In this document: positions 1 through 9,230 of the stretch, piece by piece
Layout: each line of letters starts with the position of its first letter
How positions within the stretch are numbered: the first letter of the stretch is position 1
Assembly: GCF_900113735.1 (NCBI RefSeq)
Contig: NZ_FOQM01000052.1
Coordinates: 1 to 46,893, forward strand
Reading direction: 5' to 3'
Length of the DNA stretch: 46,893 nucleotides
DNA from: Bradyrhizobium sp. Gha
Lineage (GTDB): Bacteria; Pseudomonadota; Alphaproteobacteria; Rhizobiales; Xanthobacteraceae
Notes under the pieces: generated by a model
The model's input: the letters and a program-made list of their open reading frames with translations, nothing else
What the model was told of the DNA's origin: nothing
Database searches by the model: none
Made by a program: the position numbers and the translations under genes

Positions 1-1
1 C

Positions 2-79
2 GCAATCGGCCACGCACTCGATGCCTTCTCAGCCGAGGAGTGCGCCAACTACCTCAGAAATTCAGGATATCAAACCTAA
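2..79 (+). pseudogene. C-terminal end of an IS630-type transposase (cut by window edge)
   Basis: The first 25 codons in frame 2 end at TAA (77-79) and read as a typical IS630-family tail, with the motif ALDAFSAEECANYLRNSGY close to the stop. Only the tail is visible, so whether the gene is intact cannot be judged. The convergent fdxN gene ends 12 bases further on. IS630 elements are common on rhizobial symbiosis islands. Family assignment is from memory of the conserved tail and is moderate in certainty. Confidence 0.55.
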
Positions 80-91
80 TGCCATCACGCT

Positions 92-295
92 TTAGCCCCC
101 CTGTGCTGGCACGCATGTATCGGGCACGGGGCAAACGACAGCGCATTGTGGCGCGTCAAAATGTCCCTCACACTGGGTACACTGGGACGGATTGATCACA
201 TATATGTCGTTCTTCAAGCTAATCGCGGCATTTGGACACTCGAACTCACACGCACCGCAGACGGTGCACTGGGATGCGATTATCTTGTAGGCCAT
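92..295 (-). CDS. fdxN: FdxN-type 2[4Fe-4S] ferredoxin
   Basis: Small bacterial-type ferredoxin of 67 residues that by family carries low-potential electrons towards nitrogenase or NifB. The sequence shows two cluster motifs: CTVCGACEFECP near the N-terminus, then CTQC followed by an 8-residue insert and CAVVCP, the arrangement typical of rhizobial FdxN/FrxA. The ATG at 295 (MAYKIIASQC) is preferred over the longer frame from 358, because family members start just before the first cysteine motif and the promoter core at 342-357 lies between the two starts. It sits alone here rather than behind nifB, convergent with an IS630 remnant. A NifA site and a sigma-54 promoter lie directly upstream, so expression under microaerobic nitrogen-fixing conditions is expected. 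Confidence 0.88.
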   Translation of the reverse strand: MAYKIIASQCTVCGACEFECPNAAISLKNDIYVINPSQCTQCEGHFDAPQCAVVCPVPDTCVPAQGG

Positions 296-341
296 CACTG
301 CGATTCCATAAGCAAGCAAAGGTGCGGGACAGTTTCTTGCT

Positions 342-357
342 ATCAAGTCTTGTGCCA
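342..357 (-). promoter_or_regulatory. Sigma-54 (-24/-12) promoter of fdxN
   Basis: Read on the minus strand the bases are TGGCACAAGACTTGAT. The -24 element TGGCAC is perfect and the 12-base GG-to-G spacing is right; the -12 element is TTGA instead of the usual TTGC. It places the transcript start about 35 bases before the fdxN ATG. The perfect NifA-type site further upstream supports it. Confidence 0.7.
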
Positions 358-418
358 AGCAGTTTAAGCTTGAATCGTCCTAAGTCCTTTCGTTGCCGCA
401 AGTCGCCGCTTCGACACG

Positions 419-434
419 TGTCGCAAATCCTACA
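419..434 (-). promoter_or_regulatory. NifA upstream activator sequence for fdxN
   Basis: Perfect TGT-N10-ACA (TGTCGCAAATCCTACA). It lies about 60 bases upstream of the -24 element, a normal spacing for NifA-activated promoters. It overlaps a 12-base perfect palindrome CGACACGTGTCG at 412-423, whose meaning is unknown. Confidence 0.7.
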
Positions 435-967
435 ACGAAACATGACAGCTTGATCTTGATGCTGGGGTTTGCGCATGATCGATGTCACGGCGGAGCGCGG
501 TCGCGTGAATCATCTTCGCTAGCCTGACGCACACGATCTGACATCTTTCCGAGGCGACCGTCGCGCGACTACAATCGACCCATCAAGCCACATCGAAAAG
601 TTCTCCGGGGAGATCAGGTCTGCCCCGAGCGCATCGCGTCGGTTCCGCTCACCGGGACAACAGCCGCGACTTAGGCGACAGCGCACGACGAACAACCGGT
701 AGGTCATCGCAGGTCGGGTCCGCGTCTCCATAGCCCTTCAGAATGGCCGCAGCGATTGCCGCAAGTAAAGTCGCACCGGTCTTGAGCATCCCTTGGACCT
801 AGGGATGCACTCTCATTAGCCCTGTACCGCGGCGACACCGGCACCCATAAGCGCAGGAGGGGGCGGAACATTTGTATTTCCATGATCGTGGCAAGTGACG
901 GCAGGCGCTCGATCCTCTGCTTCGGTCCGCCTCCAAATCAGTGGAGGTCATCCGATTGATGTAGCCG
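435..967. other. Intergenic stretch without recognised genes
   Basis: Open frames on both strands are short and arginine-rich, with no family motif or credible ribosome binding site. Nothing further is recognised. Confidence 0.5.
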
Positions 968-993
968 AAAAAAAAGCCACCCCGAAAGGTGGC
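968..993 (-). terminator. Rho-independent terminator after ald
   Basis: On the minus strand a GCCACC/GGTGGC hairpin with a short loop is followed by a run of eight T. It lies about 40 bases past the ald stop codon. Confidence 0.85.
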
Positions 994-1032
994 CTTAAGT
1001 CAGGGAGGAAACGCCCATGAGGGCCTCTGGGA

Positions 1033-2145
1033 TCAGGCAGCAGCCTGTTCGATCGGTGAGAAGGGCAGCCCGAGACTCTCGGCCACCGCTTTGTAAGTTA
1101 GCCGGCCCCGATGGACGTTGAGGCCTGTGCGCAGATATGGGTTCTCGAGTACCGCGGAAAAGCCCTTGTTGGCCAGAGCCAAACCAAACGGCAAAGTCGC
1201 GTTATTCAGTGCCTGGCTCGACGTCAGCGGCACCGCTCCGGGCATATTGGCTACACAATAATGAATGACGCCATCTACTTCGTAAGTTGGTTCAGCGTGA
1301 GTGGTCGGGTGCGATGTCTCAAAGCAGCCGCCCTGATCGATAGCGACGTCCACGAGCACCGCCCTCTTGCGCATCCAGCCCAGCATGCTCCGGCTGACCA
1401 GCTTCGGCGCGCTCGCACCTGGAACGAGCACCGCACCAATCACCACATCCGCCGCAAATACCTCTTCCTCTACGGACTCGATAGTCGAAAACCTGGTGCG
1501 AACGCGCCCTTCGAATAGCTCGTCCAGCTCGCGTAGCCGGATTATCGAACGATCGATAATAGTGACTTCTGCGCCTAGACCGACCGCCATCCGTGCCGCA
1601 TGAGTGCCAACGACGCCACCTCCGATCACCACGATTCGGGCAGGCTGAACACCGGGCACCCCACCGATCAGCAGCCCTCGTCCTCCTGTACTCCGCTTCA
1701 GGGCGCTACCCGCCGCTTCGATCGCAAGCCTACCCGCGACCTCGCTCATCGGCGCCAGTAGTGGAAGACCGCCATGCGCATCAGTTACGGTCTCGTAGGC
1801 GATCGCGGTGCATCCAGATTCCAAGAGACCCCTAGCCTGATCAGGGTCGGGAGCCAGATGCAGATAAGTGAACAGAATGTGATTTTCACGAAGCTGAGCC
1901 CACTCCGACGGTTGAGGCTCCTTGACCTTTACGATCATCTCGCTCGATGCGAAAACCTCAGCTGCCGAAGTCAGAACCGTTGCGCCAGCGTTGCGATAAT
2001 CGTCATCGGTTGCACCAATGCCAGCGCCGGCATTGGTCTCGATCGCCACATGGTGGCCCGCTGCCACATACTCGCGGGCAGCTCCAGGGGTAAGACCCAC
2101 GCGATATTCGTGTGTCTTGATTTCCTTCGGGACCCCGACTTTCAT
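1033..2145 (-). CDS. ald: Alanine dehydrogenase
   Basis: NAD-dependent enzyme interconverting L-alanine with pyruvate and ammonia; in bacteroids it is one route by which fixed nitrogen can leave as alanine. The 370-residue product matches the family length. It begins MKVGVPKEIKTHEYRVGL, has the substrate-binding segment around KVKEPQPSEW and YLHLAPD, and a Rossmann motif GGGVVGTHAARMAVGLGAE in the middle. The ATG at 2145 is chosen because an AGGGAG ribosome site lies just before it; the frame stays open upstream but that part has no family similarity. It is a single-gene unit with its own terminator. Upstream lie two decayed genes on the same strand. Whether this is the only ald copy in the genome cannot be seen. 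Confidence 0.93.
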   Translation of the reverse strand: MKVGVPKEIKTHEYRVGLTPGAAREYVAAGHHVAIETNAGAGIGATDDDYRNAGATVLTSAAEVFASSEMIVKVKEPQPSEWAQLRENHILFTYLHLAPDPDQARGLLESGCTAIAYETVTDAHGGLPLLAPMSEVAGRLAIEAAGSALKRSTGGRGLLIGGVPGVQPARIVVIGGGVVGTHAARMAVGLGAEVTIIDRSIIRLRELDELFEGRVRTRFSTIESVEEEVFAADVVIGAVLVPGASAPKLVSRSMLGWMRKRAVLVDVAIDQGGCFETSHPTTHAEPTYEVDGVIHYCVANMPGAVPLTSSQALNNATLPFGLALANKGFSAVLENPYLRTGLNVHRGRLTYKAVAESLGLPFSPIEQAAA

Positions 2146-2379
2146 TTGAACACTCCCTGCGTGATGCGCCCTTCTTATCGGAAGAGCGCAGCGATATCGC
2201 GACGCACCCGCGAAAATGGCGCAGGAATTCAGCGATATTTGACAGCCTTCGCAGGATTTCAAACCCGCGGGTGCCGAGCGGATCGCGCGGTATGTTGGCC
2301 CACCTCAACCGTCGAAACTGCGCCCTGCGATACATCTTTGCATCTTTGCTCGCAGAAGACCAACAACTGAACTTCCGCT

Positions 2380-2645
2380 TGGCGAAGTTCCGCATCGCCC
2401 CTCCTGTTACCGCATCGAGTTGCCGGTACGCTTTATAGTGAATCAGCTTGCCGTCTCTGCCGATTTGCGATCACCGCACCCGGCACGCGTTTGTTCGCGA
2501 TCTCGCTGGGGAAGAACTCGTCTAGTTTGGCAAGGCGCTGTTGAGAAACGCCAACCTCATCGGCCATCGCTCAGGGCAGAGGCGCGGAGTGCACTGGATC
2601 GAGACCGATTCCAGCAGCAGCTGCGGCCACAACTAGCTTTTTCAT
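2380..2645 (-). pseudogene. Fossil serine hydrolase (beta-lactamase/esterase family), N-terminal part
   Basis: From the ATG at 2645 the frame reads a signal-peptide-like start (MKKLVVAAAAAGIGL), meets a stop after 24 codons, resumes as a family-like segment (VGVSQQRLAKLDEFF, then IANKRVPGAVIA), then needs a shift to continue as RDGKLIHYKAYRQLDAVTGG. This order (leader, helix, PGAV, RDGK...Y) matches the start of class C beta-lactamase-like hydrolases. The catalytic SxxK region and all of the rest are absent. It is non-functional as read. Identity is moderately sure; the exact family member is not known. Confidence 0.6.
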
Positions 2646-2699
2646 TGAAACCTCACAAGGATCGATGGGTCGGTGTGCAACACCGCTGCTCGACATGGT

Positions 2700-3299
2700 C
2701 GGACATGTCCGGCGGCAGGTCTAAGACGCGCAGCCTGGACGTAGTCTACGACGTAAACCGACAGCACTTTGGTGCGCCCCGGAATATTACCGCCAATCGT
2801 CATCACGACGCCAAATGTGCGGATCGTATGAAAAAAGGCGACCAGGGCGGCTTTAACAAACTCCAGTCGCGCCAGCGGCGCGCTCAGGGCAACGAAGGCA
2901 TGCAGCGGCGAAACGCGCCGGTTCGTTTCCGACGGGCAATCGCCCATCGCAACAACGGCCTTACGGATCGGCTGCATGACCAGCGGCAGCGCCGACAGGA
3001 GCGATCCGACCACCATTCCTGCGAAAGTAAAGGAGAGCGTGCGCTCGCCCCAGAAAGACGCGATAATTCCACCCGGTCCGTGGGGGCCAAGCAAAACAAT
3101 CTACGCAAAGCCGAGAGCCGTGGGCGGTAACACCAGCGGCAAAACGATAACCGGCTACCGCCTCACTTGCGAGAGTCTTCGAACGCGCCAACCACCAAGC
3201 AAGGGGCACTCCAACCGCGAGAAGGATCCCGGTCGTTACGCTGGCGAGCTCGATCGTGAGCGCAACAGATTGCGAAATCTCTCCCCAAACGACATCCAT
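2700..3299 (-). pseudogene. modB: Decayed molybdate ABC transporter permease (ModB)
   Basis: From 3299 the minus strand encodes a permease N-terminus (LTIELASVTTGILLAVGVP, then LAWWLARSK). A frameshift then leads to LPLVLPPTALGF, an in-frame stop, and LGPHGPGGIIASFWG, followed by a further membrane part (FAGMVVGSLLSALPLVMQPI) and the signature region ending GNIPGRT. These pieces are in the order found in ModB, the inner-membrane subunit for molybdate import. At least one frameshift and one stop make it inactive. No modA or modC was recognised beside it. A functional molybdate system must lie elsewhere if the host fixes nitrogen. Confidence 0.75.
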
Positions 3300-4183
3300 G
3301 TGCGTCAGCTCACAGCTGGGCGCAGGTCGCCGTATCGAGACAGCGATCTCCTGTACGCCGGTCTCACCTGGCTATGTGGCGCGAATCCCGTTTTGGTCGG
3401 GCCGCAGGTCGTCGCCACGGCCAAATTCACACGCACCTTGTCTGCGAGAAAGAGCAGCATCGCGATCCTCATCGACAACCCCGGTGGCGAGTCCGCCTCG
3501 ATTGATCTGACAACGGTCGCTTCGCTCTTGTCATCAGCAATTCTTGTGCCGCTTGCGAACCACGAGGTCTCTATCCTCAATGTGAGAGGACTTCGCGTTC
3601 GTGCCGATGCCACTTTGGAGCGGACCTCACGACGTTCTGTCAGGGTTCTGGCTCTTTTGTTCCTGAGCAGACAGCGACAGCCGCACAACAAAGCATCGGA
3701 CTTTTTCGCCTGAGTAGATGTTACTAAGAATGGTAGACGGTTCGCGCGCGCTGGAGGCCTGCCGTATGGCAGCAACACAAACGGTTCAGCTAAGAAATCG
3801 CCCTAGGCTGCTTCTGCGACTTGGCAAAAGGGTGCGAGGGCCCGCCAGCGAATGCCGCTTCTGACCGACTTGGCTAATGCGGATCGTCAGCGCGGCGTTG
3901 GCGCTCCTTGCAACAACAAACTTTGCCACTAGCCACAACGCAGCTCATGCCAAGCACTTTTTCGCGCAACATAGTGCCTAAACCGGGCTTCCATACGGTA
4001 ACTACATGCAATCGAAATTATCAATTTCACCGATGCTGCTGCATCGATCTCAGCACTCCGCACCTACGGCCGGGAAGCTATGCTGTAATTTGTGCTCGAC
4101 CTTGAGAACGCGCTCATCCCAGTCAGCCGGTGCCGCTGACGAAAGAAGAGTTGTCCGCGTTAATCGGCCCCAGTTCGGACATC
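3300..4183. other. Stretch without recognised genes
   Basis: A minus-strand frame of about 157 codons (3305-3778) sits directly upstream of the modB fossil and could be a further decayed remnant, but no family was recognised. The rest up to the dctA promoter shows only short frames without ribosome sites. Confidence 0.4.
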
Positions 4184-4199
4184 TGGTGCAGATCTTGCT
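4184..4199 (+). promoter_or_regulatory. Candidate sigma-54 promoter of dctA
   Basis: TGGTGCAGATCTTGCT keeps the invariant GG and GC pairs at 12-base spacing and a perfect TTGCT at -12; the -24 box differs at two or three inner positions. It lies about 160 bases before the dctA start. Rhizobial dctA genes are classically sigma-54 dependent with DctD as activator, and some symbiotic copies respond to NifA. No clear TGT-N10-ACA site was found upstream. Confidence 0.55.
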
Positions 4200-4360
4200 T
4201 ACGGAAAATGGATAACGCAACTAAACGCCTGCCTTTAGATGGACGCGCCGGCTCCCGGAACTGCCTTCAATCGGACACGGCTAAAATGATGAGTCTCGTA
4301 TGACGCTGTCGCCTCGCAACGACTCGGCGTCTCAGCGAGTTTCTTCGGGAAGGAAGCGTC

Positions 4361-5683
4361 ATGACTACCATGGCAGCTGCGTCGCCTCTACGCGCGTCGC
4401 AAGTTTGGTACAAAATACTCTACATCCAGGTGCTAATCGCAATCTTGATTGGCGCGGTGCTCGGCTGCCTTTGGCCGTCTGTCGCCACCAACGATTGGGT
4501 TAAGGCGCTCGGTGACGGGTTCATCAAGCTCATCAAGATGGTGATCGCGCCGATTATATTCTGCACCGTCGCATCTGGCATTGCTCATATTCAGGATGCA
4601 AAGAAAGTCGGGTCCGTCGGGGTCAAGGCGCTCTTCTATTTCGAGATTGTCTCCAGCTTTGCCTTACTGTTGGGCCTCGTTATGGGCAATCTGGTCCGAA
4701 TTGGCCATGGCCTTGCGGTCAAGCCAGATGCTGCGGCGGTCGCCAATTACGTCAAGCAGGCGGAAGCCTCGAAGAGCGTCGACTTTATTCTCAACATCAT
4801 TCCCGATAGCGTGGTCGGCGCCTTCGCTCGCGGCGATGTTCTGCAAGTTCTCCTTTTCGCGATCCTTTTCGGCTTCTCGCTAATGGCGCTGGGAAAGCGG
4901 GGGGAGCGTCTGCGCGGCATGATTGACGACGTCGCGCACGCGGCGTTCGGGGTGATCGCAATCATAATGAAAGCGGCCCCGATCGGTGCCTTCGGCGCCA
5001 TGGCTTTTACGGTCGGCAAGTTCGGGCCCGGAGCACTCGGCAATCTCATCGGTCTGATCGCGCTATTCTACGTGACGGCTGCGCTATTTGTGTCGGTGGT
5101 GCTTGGTCTAATCGCCCGCCTCGTCGGCTTTTCGATATTTAAGTTCCTTGTCTATATCAAGGACGAGATTCTAATCGTGCTCGGCACTTCGTCCTCCGAA
5201 AGCGCGCTGCCGCAATTGATGGAGAAGCTCGAGCGGCTAGGCTGCTCTAAGCCGGTGGTCGGGCTGGTGGTGCCAACTGGCTACTCCTTTAATCTCGACG
5301 GCACCAATATCTATATGACACTTGCAACATTGTTCATTGCCCAGGCACTCGGCGTCGATCTCACATTCGGCCAGCAGCTCACTATCTTGCTCGTCGCAAT
5401 GCTAACGTCGAAGGGAGCCAGCGGCGTCACCGGCGCTGGGTTCATAACGCTCGCTGCGACATTGTCGGTCGTAAACCCAGCTCTGGTGCCAGGCATGGCA
5501 ATCGTGTTTTCGATCGACAAGTTCATGAGCGAGGTGCGCGCCCTTACCAACATCATCGGCAATGGCATCGCGTGCGTGTTCGTATCCTGGTGGGAAGGCG
5601 AGCTCGATCACGCAACGCTGCAGTCTCGGCTCAACCAGCCTAAGGTTTCCACTACCAGCGACACGACAAGCACAACGAGGTAG
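4361..5683 (+). CDS. dctA: C4-dicarboxylate transporter DctA
   Basis: Sodium- or proton-coupled importer for succinate, malate and fumarate in the inner membrane, the carbon supply route of bacteroids. The 440-residue product has the family length. It has the repeated hydrophobic spans of the DAACS family, the serine-rich re-entrant loop (LGTSSSESALPQLMEKLE), the NLDGTNIYMTL motif, and the second loop region around SKGASGVTGAGF. The start at 4361 follows a GGGAAGGAAG ribosome site. It stands alone, with no dctB/dctD pair in the window. Since free-living use normally needs a chromosomal copy, this may be a symbiosis-specific paralogue; that is inference. Confidence 0.93.
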   Translation: MTTMAAASPLRASQVWYKILYIQVLIAILIGAVLGCLWPSVATNDWVKALGDGFIKLIKMVIAPIIFCTVASGIAHIQDAKKVGSVGVKALFYFEIVSSFALLLGLVMGNLVRIGHGLAVKPDAAAVANYVKQAEASKSVDFILNIIPDSVVGAFARGDVLQVLLFAILFGFSLMALGKRGERLRGMIDDVAHAAFGVIAIIMKAAPIGAFGAMAFTVGKFGPGALGNLIGLIALFYVTAALFVSVVLGLIARLVGFSIFKFLVYIKDEILIVLGTSSSESALPQLMEKLERLGCSKPVVGLVVPTGYSFNLDGTNIYMTLATLFIAQALGVDLTFGQQLTILLVAMLTSKGASGVTGAGFITLAATLSVVNPALVPGMAIVFSIDKFMSEVRALTNIIGNGIACVFVSWWEGELDHATLQSRLNQPKVSTTSDTTSTTR

Positions 5684-6554
5684 GTTCCGGAACTTATCCG
5701 CCGCCCATCCGACACGAACTTTATCTTGTGGGCTCCCCGCGTACAGCCCTCCTCAGCACCGCTGCCAGGCAGCTTCTCCTGGAGGCAGCCGAGCAAAGAA
5801 GTATAGACTTCTTTCGGGGCTTCTCTTTCGCGGTCAGTGGCTACCGGCGGTGCAATACTTAGGGAGCTTTTGCCGAACCAGATGAAGAGTGATTTCCCGC
5901 ATGGCGAACTGGGTATTGCGCCGTCGACCAATACCCATATAGGCGGTATTTCCTCATGCGACTGAGGACGTTGCAGGGATCCTGCGCCTCGTCATCGCCA
6001 TTGCTATGAGCGCTGCGTCATCGAGTTAGCGGTGATCCGCTTGGAATAGATGGCACTCGACGGAGTAGTGGCGGGTCATATAAGGCTGGTTCGGCGTCGG
6101 CGCTCGATTCCAGCGACACCAGTTGGAGACGAATCTTTTGCGACTAGCGGTGATGGCCTGATCCGGTAGGTAGCACTCGCGTAACTCCGGCGTCTGTTTC
6201 GGCACCTCAACTTGCACTTCTTCGTGGAAACGGCCTCGCCGGCGAGGTCAGTGGTTCGGCAGTACGCAGCGGGTGTAGAGGGTGCATCGGCCAAGCGATC
6301 GAGCGACTGCGCCGAATGGCTACCGGCGGCGGCGCAAAGCAGACATTTTCAGCTTCGCCGGCAGGCCAGTGACAGCCTCATCGGAAAGTTTAGACCAATT
6401 ATACGTATGTTTATAATGCGTTTTTTCCCCGCGCGTGCTGAGTTCGGCCGCAGATGACCAATCTCGCACACGCTAAACCCAAGCGTTGAAGATTGCCCCA
6501 TTTTTGCCGAAAATGCTATAGCTCTCGCCGGAGAACAGGCCGGACGGTCTCAAA
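5684..6554. other. Stretch without recognised genes
   Basis: About 870 bases between dctA and nodV. It holds several short inverted repeats near 5760-5800 and arginine-rich short frames. A minus-strand frame around 6026-6330 has scattered cysteines and could be transposon debris, but it was not identifiable. Confidence 0.4.
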
Positions 6555-9230
6555 ATGTTTGTCCAGATCAGCAGTCTTAAACGTTCAGCCCCGCAGTTCA
6601 CCTTCGGCGGCATGACGCTAGCCGCGGTTACATTGATATGCGTATACCTTCAGGCACATTTTGCCGCGGCGGCGTTCGCCTATATGTTAGTAGTATTGCT
6701 ATTTTCGTTAATGGGGATCTTCATTGCGTCATCCGCGCTTTGCGTCGCAGCGGTCGCTGTTCTCGCGTACTACTTTGCGCCGCCGGCGTTCAGTCTGCGA
6801 TTCGATGACCCCCACGATCTTCCAGTAGTCGTTGCATTTTTTATTGTCTCCATGGGGGGAACGTACCTCATGAGGAAGCTCCGCCAGGAACAAGAGGCTG
6901 CGCGTGTGTCTGCGGCCCAACTTCAGCGGAGTGCGGCGGATTTGGAGGATCGCGAAAAACTTTGGCGCGCGATCTTCGAGCACAACCCGGCCATGTACGT
7001 CATGGTCGATGAAGCCGGTACTATCCTCAACGTCAATACGCTTGGCGCGACACAACTCGGCTATACTCGTGCCGAACTGATCGGCCGATCCGTGCTGGAC
7101 GTATTTCTCGAGGAGGATCGCGCGTTCGCTCGCGAATGCGTTGGGAGCTGTCTTGAGAATGTCGGACAAACGCGCACGTGGGATGCCCAGAAAGTCAGGA
7201 AGGATCGCTCGGTCTTGTGGGTACGTGAAAACGCCAAAGCCATGCTCTGGGCGGATCAGCGGCCCATTGTCCTTATCGCCTGCGAAGATATCACGGAGCG
7301 AAGGCGGACCGAACTTGCGCTGCAGCGGAGCGAAGCACATTTGGCCCAGGCGCAGGAGTTGAGTCACACAGGTAGCTTCAGCTGGAATACAACTACCGGT
7401 GAGGCTTTCTGGTCAAAGGAAACATTTCGCATTTTCCAGTTGGATCCTCAGACGGTGCCACCCGGGCCGCAGCTCGTCGTTGAGCGCACTCATCCAGATG
7501 ATAGGGCTTCGGTTAGAGAAATTATCGATCGCGCGATGCGAGACCAGAGCGATTTCGAGCACGAATACCGGCTTTTGCTACCGGACGGCTCGATTAAGCA
7601 CATTCATGCGCAGGCACGTGCCACGCGAACCGCCTCTGGGGAGATTGAGTTTGTTGGCGCAGCCACTGATGTTACCGCAGCGAGGACAGCAGAACAGCAG
7701 TTGCGCCGCAGCGAGGCCTATCTGGCAGAGGCCCAGCATCTCACTCACACAGGAAGCTGGGCCTGGGATGTCCACGGTCTGGATTTCGTGTATCGCTCCG
7801 CCGAGGTCGATCGTCTGTTTGCCTTTAGCCCTCAAGAGCCGGTATCGATCGAGACGATTCGATCACGCATCCATCCGGACGACCTGCCGCGGCTACAGGA
7901 GGTGCAGCGCCAAGCGATTGAACTTAAGGAGCGGCGGTTCGAATATGATTTTCGCATCCTTCTACCAGGTGGCGGGATAAGACGCATACACTCCGTTGCG
8001 CACGTGGTGATCGGCAGCGATGGTAACGCCCGCGAGCTGATCGGAACGCATATGGATGTGACCGAGCAACACGCAGCTAAGGAACGCCTGGAAAACACAC
8101 TTGCCGCGTTGCGCGAAAGCGAACAGCGCTTTCGCGACTACGCCGAAACAGCTTCCGACTGGCTCTGGGAGACCGGGCCGGATCACCAGGTCACTCACTT
8201 GTCTGAGCACACCAGCGCTGCGGGAATTTTGGCCACAGGATTGATGGGCCTGTTTCGCTGGGACATTGCGTGTGACACAGAAGAGGAACCCGAAAAGTGG
8301 CGGCAGCATCGGTCGACATTGCAGGCGCATCAGCCATTTAGGGACCTCGTTTATCGTACGCAGAATCGGTTAGGATCTCCAATCTATGTCCGCACGAGTG
8401 GCAAGCCATTCTTCGATGGAAATGGCAATTTCCTCGGTTATCGTGGCGTCAGCACTGACATTACCGCTATCATCCGTGCCGACCAAGCCGAACAAGAACT
8501 ACGAAAAGCGCAGGCGGAGCTTGCACATGTGACGCGAGTAACAGCGTTAGGAGAACTGACAACCTCGATCGCCCACGAAATAAACCAGCCTCTCGCCGCT
8601 ATTATCAACAACGCCGAGGCATGCCTCGGCTGGATGGGCCGCGAGGCTCCTGATCTTGCCGCCGCGCGTTCCTCGGTGGAATGGATCATCGAAGACGCAA
8701 TTCGGGCAAGCGAGGTGATCCGTCGCGTTCGCGCGCTCGCCAAGAAAGGCGAGATTGAGATGGTGCCGCTCGATATTAATGAGGTCGTTAAGGACGTCAT
8801 TGCGCTGGTAACACGAGAACTGCTGAGCCACCGGGTGAGGTTGCGAACTGAGTTGACAGCCGCGTTGCCTATGATCCTCGGTGATCGAATTCAGCTACAA
8901 CAGGTGATCATCAATCTGGTGATGAACGGAATCGAGGCGATGGACGCAGTTACAGACCGGCCGCGCGAACTTTTGATTCATTCATCCAAGGACGACCAGG
9001 GACACGTGCAGCTCGCTGTGGCCGATTGCGGCGTCGGGATAGCCGAGAAGGACGCGAACCACGTCCTGGATCCCTTCTTCACTACCAAGTCGACCGGCCT
9101 TGGAATGGGCCTTTCAATCTGCCGTTCGATCGTGGAAGCTCATGGAGGACGGCTGTCAATGGTCCCCAAAAATGGACCCGGCGCGACCTTCCAGTTTACC
9201 ATGCCGCTGCATAAGGAGGCCGTGTCGTGA
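6555..9230 (+). CDS. nodV: NodV-type sensor histidine kinase
   Basis: Membrane-bound sensor kinase of the NodV/NodW pair, which in Bradyrhizobium responds to isoflavonoids and switches on nodulation genes. At 891 residues its length fits NodV. Residues 20-105 form about four membrane spans; four PAS-like modules follow (roughly 130-250, 260-380, 390-510, 520-640), ending in typical PAS/PAC phrases such as EDITERR, TDVTAAR, MDVTEQ and TDITAI. The HisKA box has the phospho-acceptor His674 in SIAHEINQPLAAI; the ATPase domain shows an N-box near 787-796, ADCGVGIA near 823 and GLGMGLS near 848. The stop overlaps the nodW start by four bases, so the two are translationally coupled. The PAS-module count and overall architecture, not a search, support the name. 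Confidence 0.85.
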   Translation: MFVQISSLKRSAPQFTFGGMTLAAVTLICVYLQAHFAAAAFAYMLVVLLFSLMGIFIASSALCVAAVAVLAYYFAPPAFSLRFDDPHDLPVVVAFFIVSMGGTYLMRKLRQEQEAARVSAAQLQRSAADLEDREKLWRAIFEHNPAMYVMVDEAGTILNVNTLGATQLGYTRAELIGRSVLDVFLEEDRAFARECVGSCLENVGQTRTWDAQKVRKDRSVLWVRENAKAMLWADQRPIVLIACEDITERRRTELALQRSEAHLAQAQELSHTGSFSWNTTTGEAFWSKETFRIFQLDPQTVPPGPQLVVERTHPDDRASVREIIDRAMRDQSDFEHEYRLLLPDGSIKHIHAQARATRTASGEIEFVGAATDVTAARTAEQQLRRSEAYLAEAQHLTHTGSWAWDVHGLDFVYRSAEVDRLFAFSPQEPVSIETIRSRIHPDDLPRLQEVQRQAIELKERRFEYDFRILLPGGGIRRIHSVAHVVIGSDGNARELIGTHMDVTEQHAAKERLENTLAALRESEQRFRDYAETASDWLWETGPDHQVTHLSEHTSAAGILATGLMGLFRWDIACDTEEEPEKWRQHRSTLQAHQPFRDLVYRTQNRLGSPIYVRTSGKPFFDGNGNFLGYRGVSTDITAIIRADQAEQELRKAQAELAHVTRVTALGELTTSIAHEINQPLAAIINNAEACLGWMGREAPDLAAARSSVEWIIEDAIRASEVIRRVRALAKKGEIEMVPLDINEVVKDVIALVTRELLSHRVRLRTELTAALPMILGDRIQLQQVIINLVMNGIEAMDAVTDRPRELLIHSSKDDQGHVQLAVADCGVGIAEKDANHVLDPFFTTKSTGLGMGLSICRSIVEAHGGRLSMVPKNGPGATFQFTMPLHKEAVS

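Noticed and set aside
2420..3713. Plus-strand frames opposite the modB and hydrolase fossils
   Set aside because: The minus strand carries recognisable family segments; the plus frames do not.
3822..3838. TTGGCAAAAGGGTGCG as a sigma-54 promoter
   Set aside because: Spacing between GG and GC is one base short, and no gene starts shortly downstream.
6026..6330. Possible IS66-type zinc-finger remnant on the minus strand
   Set aside because: Scattered cysteines only; no IS66 motif could be lined up.
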